Of a stretch of 64,000 nucleotides of DNA, positions 61,920 through 64,000 are shown piece after piece. The DNA comes from Actinoplanes octamycinicus (GTDB lineage: Bacteria; Actinomycetota; Actinomycetes; Mycobacteriales; Micromonosporaceae). Position 1 is the first letter of the stretch; every line of letters starts with the position of its first letter. The position numbers and the translations under genes were made by a program. The notes below the pieces were generated by a model. That model saw only the letters and a list, made by a program, of their open reading frames with translations, searched no databases and had not been told where the DNA came from. The stretch lies in NCBI RefSeq assembly GCF_014205225.1, contig NZ_JACHNB010000001.1:744001-808000 (forward strand). Reading direction: 5' to 3'.

Positions 61920-63206
61920 TCAGGGGAGAGTGGCGAGGTGCGGGTCGATCGTGGTGGCCCAGCCGCTGCCGTTGGCGACGTCCCAGTTGATCGACCAGGT
62001 CATCGCGCCACGGATGCCCGGGTAGGTGGCCGGCGGCTTGAACGTGCCGCAGTTGGTGCCGCGGGCCAGGCAGTCCAGGGCGGCGTTGACCACCGACGGG
62101 GCGACGTAGCCGCCGCCGGCGGCCTTGGTGCTGGCCGGCAGGCCGAGCGAGACCTGGTCCGGCCGGAGCCCGCCCTGCGTCTGGATGCAGGCGAGCGCGG
62201 TCAGGAAGTTCTCGGTGCCCTGGCTGTAGGCGTTCATCTGGTCGCAGCCGAGCATCGCGCCGGAGTTGTAGAACTGCGTGTGGACGACGGTCAGGATGTC
62301 CTTGATCGCCAGCGCCAGCGCGAAGTAGGACGACCCGGTGCTCTGCATGTCGATCGTCTGCGGCGCCATCGTGATGATCAGGTTCGCGCCCGCCTTGGCC
62401 CGCAGGCTGCGCAGCGCGCTGGCCATGTAGGTCGGGTTGAGCCCGTTCTCCAGGTCGATGTCGACGCCGTCGAAGCCGTAGTTCTGGATCAGCGACCAGA
62501 CCGAGTTGGCGAAGTTGGTCGCGGCGTCGGCGCTGGCCACGCTGACCGAGCCCTTCTCGCCGCCGACCGAGATGATGACCTTCTTGCCCCGCGAGTGCAG
62601 GGTGGCGATGTCCGCCTTGAACTGCGCGTCGGTGTAGCCGCCGACCGCGCTCGCCAGGCCCGGGTCGAGGGTGAAGGAGACCGCGCCCGGGGTCGAGGTG
62701 GCGTCCGCGAAGGCGACCGCGATCAGGTCGTAGGTGCTCGGGACGGCGGCCAGCTTGAGCGGGGTGGCGCCGTTGTCGAAGTTCTGCCAGTACCCGGTGA
62801 GGAAGTGCGCCGGAAGGTTCCCGGTCCCGGTGGGCTGCGTGGTCGGCGGGGTGGTGGGCGTCGTCGGCGACGTGGTCGGCGACGAGGTCGGCGACGAGGT
62901 GACCGGCGGCTTGCTGGTGGGCGAGCTGGTCGGCGTCGTCGGCGTGCCGCCACCGCACACGCCGTTGTCGATCCACACGTCCCACTGACCACTGTGGGTG
63001 GCCGGCGACTCGTTCTGGGTCCACCACTTCGCGGTGTAGTTGTGGCCGTTCTGCGAGGCCACGTTGTCCTTGACGTAGGTCGAGGACGAGCTCCACGCCG
63101 TGGCACAGGCCGCGGCCGCGGACGCGTCACCCGCGAACCAGGTTGCTGTGCCGGCGGCGGCCACCGCGGTGACCGTCGCGAGAAGTACCGATCGGGAGCG
63201 CTTCAT
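61920..63206 (-). CDS. secreted GH18 chitinase with N-terminal CBM5/12, second copy
   Basis: 428 residues: signal peptide (1 to about 31), CBM5/12 (33-84, nearly identical to the other chitinase), a long Pro/Thr/Ser linker (86-128), then GH18 beginning FLTGYWQNFDNGATPLKL. The catalytic motif is FDGVDIDLEN (Asp246, Asp249, Asp251, Glu253). This barrel differs from that of its neighbour, so the pair combine one binding domain with two catalytic subtypes. It is the first gene of the chitinase pair; palindromic sites at 63252-63286 lie 46-80 bp upstream. Confidence 0.93.
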   Translation of the reverse strand: MKRSRSVLLATVTAVAAAGTATWFAGDASAAAACATAWSSSSTYVKDNVASQNGHNYTAKWWTQNESPATHSGQWDVWIDNGVCGGGTPTTPTSSPTSKPPVTSSPTSSPTTSPTTPTTPPTTQPTGTGNLPAHFLTGYWQNFDNGATPLKLAAVPSTYDLIAVAFADATSTPGAVSFTLDPGLASAVGGYTDAQFKADIATLHSRGKKVIISVGGEKGSVSVASADAATNFANSVWSLIQNYGFDGVDIDLENGLNPTYMASALRSLRAKAGANLIITMAPQTIDMQSTGSSYFALALAIKDILTVVHTQFYNSGAMLGCDQMNAYSQGTENFLTALACIQTQGGLRPDQVSLGLPASTKAAGGGYVAPSVVNAALDCLARGTNCGTFKPPATYPGIRGAMTWSINWDVANGSGWATTIDPHLATLP

Positions 63207-63251
63207 CGCTGTCCTTCCCTGCGCCTCCGGTGAGATACGTCAATCTTTAGG

Positions 63252-63286
63252 ACTGTTAACAGTAAATGTAAAGAGGGTCAGACCCT
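63252..63286. promoter_or_regulatory. chitinase upstream palindromes
   Basis: ACTGTTAACAGT (63252-63263) is a perfect 12-bp palindrome; AGGGTC-A-GACCCT (63274-63286) is a spaced palindrome with 6-bp arms. Both lie in a markedly AT-rich stretch upstream of the chitinase, followed by two CCTTAAA words (63284-63300). They resemble repressor sites for chitin utilisation; neither matches the DasR consensus exactly. Confidence 0.45.
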
Positions 63287-63324
63287 TAAACATCCTTAAA
63301 ACTCAATGCGTGATCACTACACGA

Positions 63325-63364
63325 CGATGGGCCGCGCCCGCAGGTCAGCGAGCACGGCCCATCG
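63325..63364 (-). terminator. hairpin after the GH16 gene
   Basis: A 10-bp stem (CGATGGGCCG with CGGCCCATCG) and a 20-nt loop, immediately past the stop of the GH16-CBM6 gene in its direction of transcription. Separates it from the chitinase promoter. Confidence 0.65.
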
Positions 63365-63374
63365 ATAAAAATGA

Positions 63375-64000
63375 TTACCGGCGGAACTGGATCCAGTTCA
63401 CATTGACGAAGTCGGCCGGCTGACCGCTACTGAAGGTCAGGTACACGGTGTGCGTTCCGGTCACGTTCGACACGTTCCCCGGGATGGACGTCCAGTTCTG
63501 CCAGCCGCCGGTGGAGCCCACCGCGAAGCTGCCGATCGGGGCGTTGCTCCGGCTGTCCAGGCGTACCTCGACCAGCCCGCTCACCCCGCCGCCCGCGCCG
63601 GAGGCGACCCGGGCCACGAAGTCCCGCACCCCGCCGGTCCCGAAGGTGACGTCGGTGAACTGCAGCCAGTCACCGTTCCCGATCCAGCCGACGTCCTGCC
63701 CGCCCTCCGAACAGGTCTCCACCTGCACCCCGGCCGACGCGTTGAAGGACTCCGCCTGGATCTGCGCGAAGGCATCCCGGCTCCCACTCGGCGGCGGGGT
63801 GGTGGTCGGCGGCGTGGTCGTGCCGCCACCCGAGGACTGGTACACCGCCACGTAGTCGACCAGCATCGGCACCCCGGACTGGGTGGCCGCGGTCGGTCCA
63901 CCGCCGAACGCGGCCGGGAAGCCGCCGCCGATCGCCACGTTGAGGATCACGAACATCCCGTGGTGGGTGGCGTTGTTCCAGGTGGTCGCGTCGACCTGGG
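63375..64000 (-). CDS. GH16 glucanase C-terminus with CBM6, N-terminal part cut by window edge
   Basis: The frame enters from the right edge. The first visible residues, QVDATTWNNATHHGMFVILN and VAIGGGFPAAFGGG, and the closing MLVDYVAVYQ are typical of the last strands of bacterial GH16 beta-1,3-glucanases. A Thr/Pro linker (TTTPPTTTPPPSGS) follows, then a CBM6 domain (AFAQIQAESFNASAGVQVET, DVGWIGNGDWLQFTDV, FVNVNWIQFRR). It degrades laminarin-like glucans, complementing the chitinases for fungal cell walls. The catalytic E-x-D-x-x-E lies outside the window, so activity cannot be checked here. Confidence 0.85.
   Translation of the reverse strand, partial: QVDATTWNNATHHGMFVILNVAIGGGFPAAFGGGPTAATQSGVPMLVDYVAVYQSSGGGTTTPPTTTPPPSGSRDAFAQIQAESFNASAGVQVETCSEGGQDVGWIGNGDWLQFTDVTFGTGGVRDFVARVASGAGGGVSGLVEVRLDSRSNAPIGSFAVGSTGGWQNWTSIPGNVSNVTGTHTVYLTFSSGQPADFVNVNWIQFRR

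Noticed and set aside
63274..63286. DasR-responsive element upstream of the chitinase
   Set aside because: The half-sites GGTC/GACC are separated by one base instead of the two of the consensus, and the flanks do not match; listed only as a palindrome.

Overview
The window is high-GC actinobacterial DNA. Gene content and order point to the Micromonosporaceae, probably Actinoplanes or a close relative; that assignment is inference from gene families, not from a database search. Genes are dense, often overlap by 4 nt (ATGA/GTGA), and many start with GTG.

Backbone, 1-33.4 kb, mostly minus strand: the conserved actinobacterial series argS-lysA-hom-thrC-thrB-rho-rpmE-prfA-prmC-tsaC-(phosphatase)-sua5-glyA-atpI-like genes, reading toward the ATP synthase operon that lies off the left edge. 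Extra genes break this series. They are an epimerase-like gene plus ridA (2.3-4.1 kb), a GGDEF gene followed by three membrane-anchored beta-propeller genes (7.5-12.9 kb), a phage-T4-like RNA-repair cassette of two RNA ligases and a polynucleotide kinase/phosphatase with a hypothetical gene and a nitric oxide synthase oxygenase (14.4-18.8 kb), an MFS exporter plus MarR/RND efflux (22.3-27.5 kb), and a VOC protein coupled to hom (28.7-29.0 kb).

Middle, 33.4-48.8 kb: a DUF3105/DUF305 membrane pair, tRNA-Arg(CCG), small membrane proteins, a Gfo/Idh/MocA oxidoreductase, regulators (AraC, HxlR, ArsR-like), a STAS protein, hydrolases (one with a Cys nucleophile elbow), a Ser/Thr kinase, a PEP-mutase-family protein and a GH18-like lipoprotein. 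This stretch also holds a nine-copy 30-bp tandem repeat (41271-41540) and a perfect 26-bp-arm inverted repeat (42125-42181).

Right part, 48.8-64 kb: valS and lepB, a secreted RTX-repeat protein, then a long minus-strand run PadR - membrane partner - GH13 - SDR - two paralogous Gly-rich lipoproteins - glutathionylspermidine-synthase-like ATP-grasp ligase. Next come a DedA protein and a polysaccharide-degradation group (two CBM5/12-GH18 chitinases and a GH16-CBM6 glucanase cut by the window edge).

The most interesting units are the amidoligase with two lipoproteins that both end in Gly-Gly (53.7-56.2 kb), the RNA-repair cassette (14.4-17.0 kb) and the GGDEF/propeller operon (7.5-12.9 kb). Everything here comes from reading the sequence and general family knowledge; no similarity search was run.
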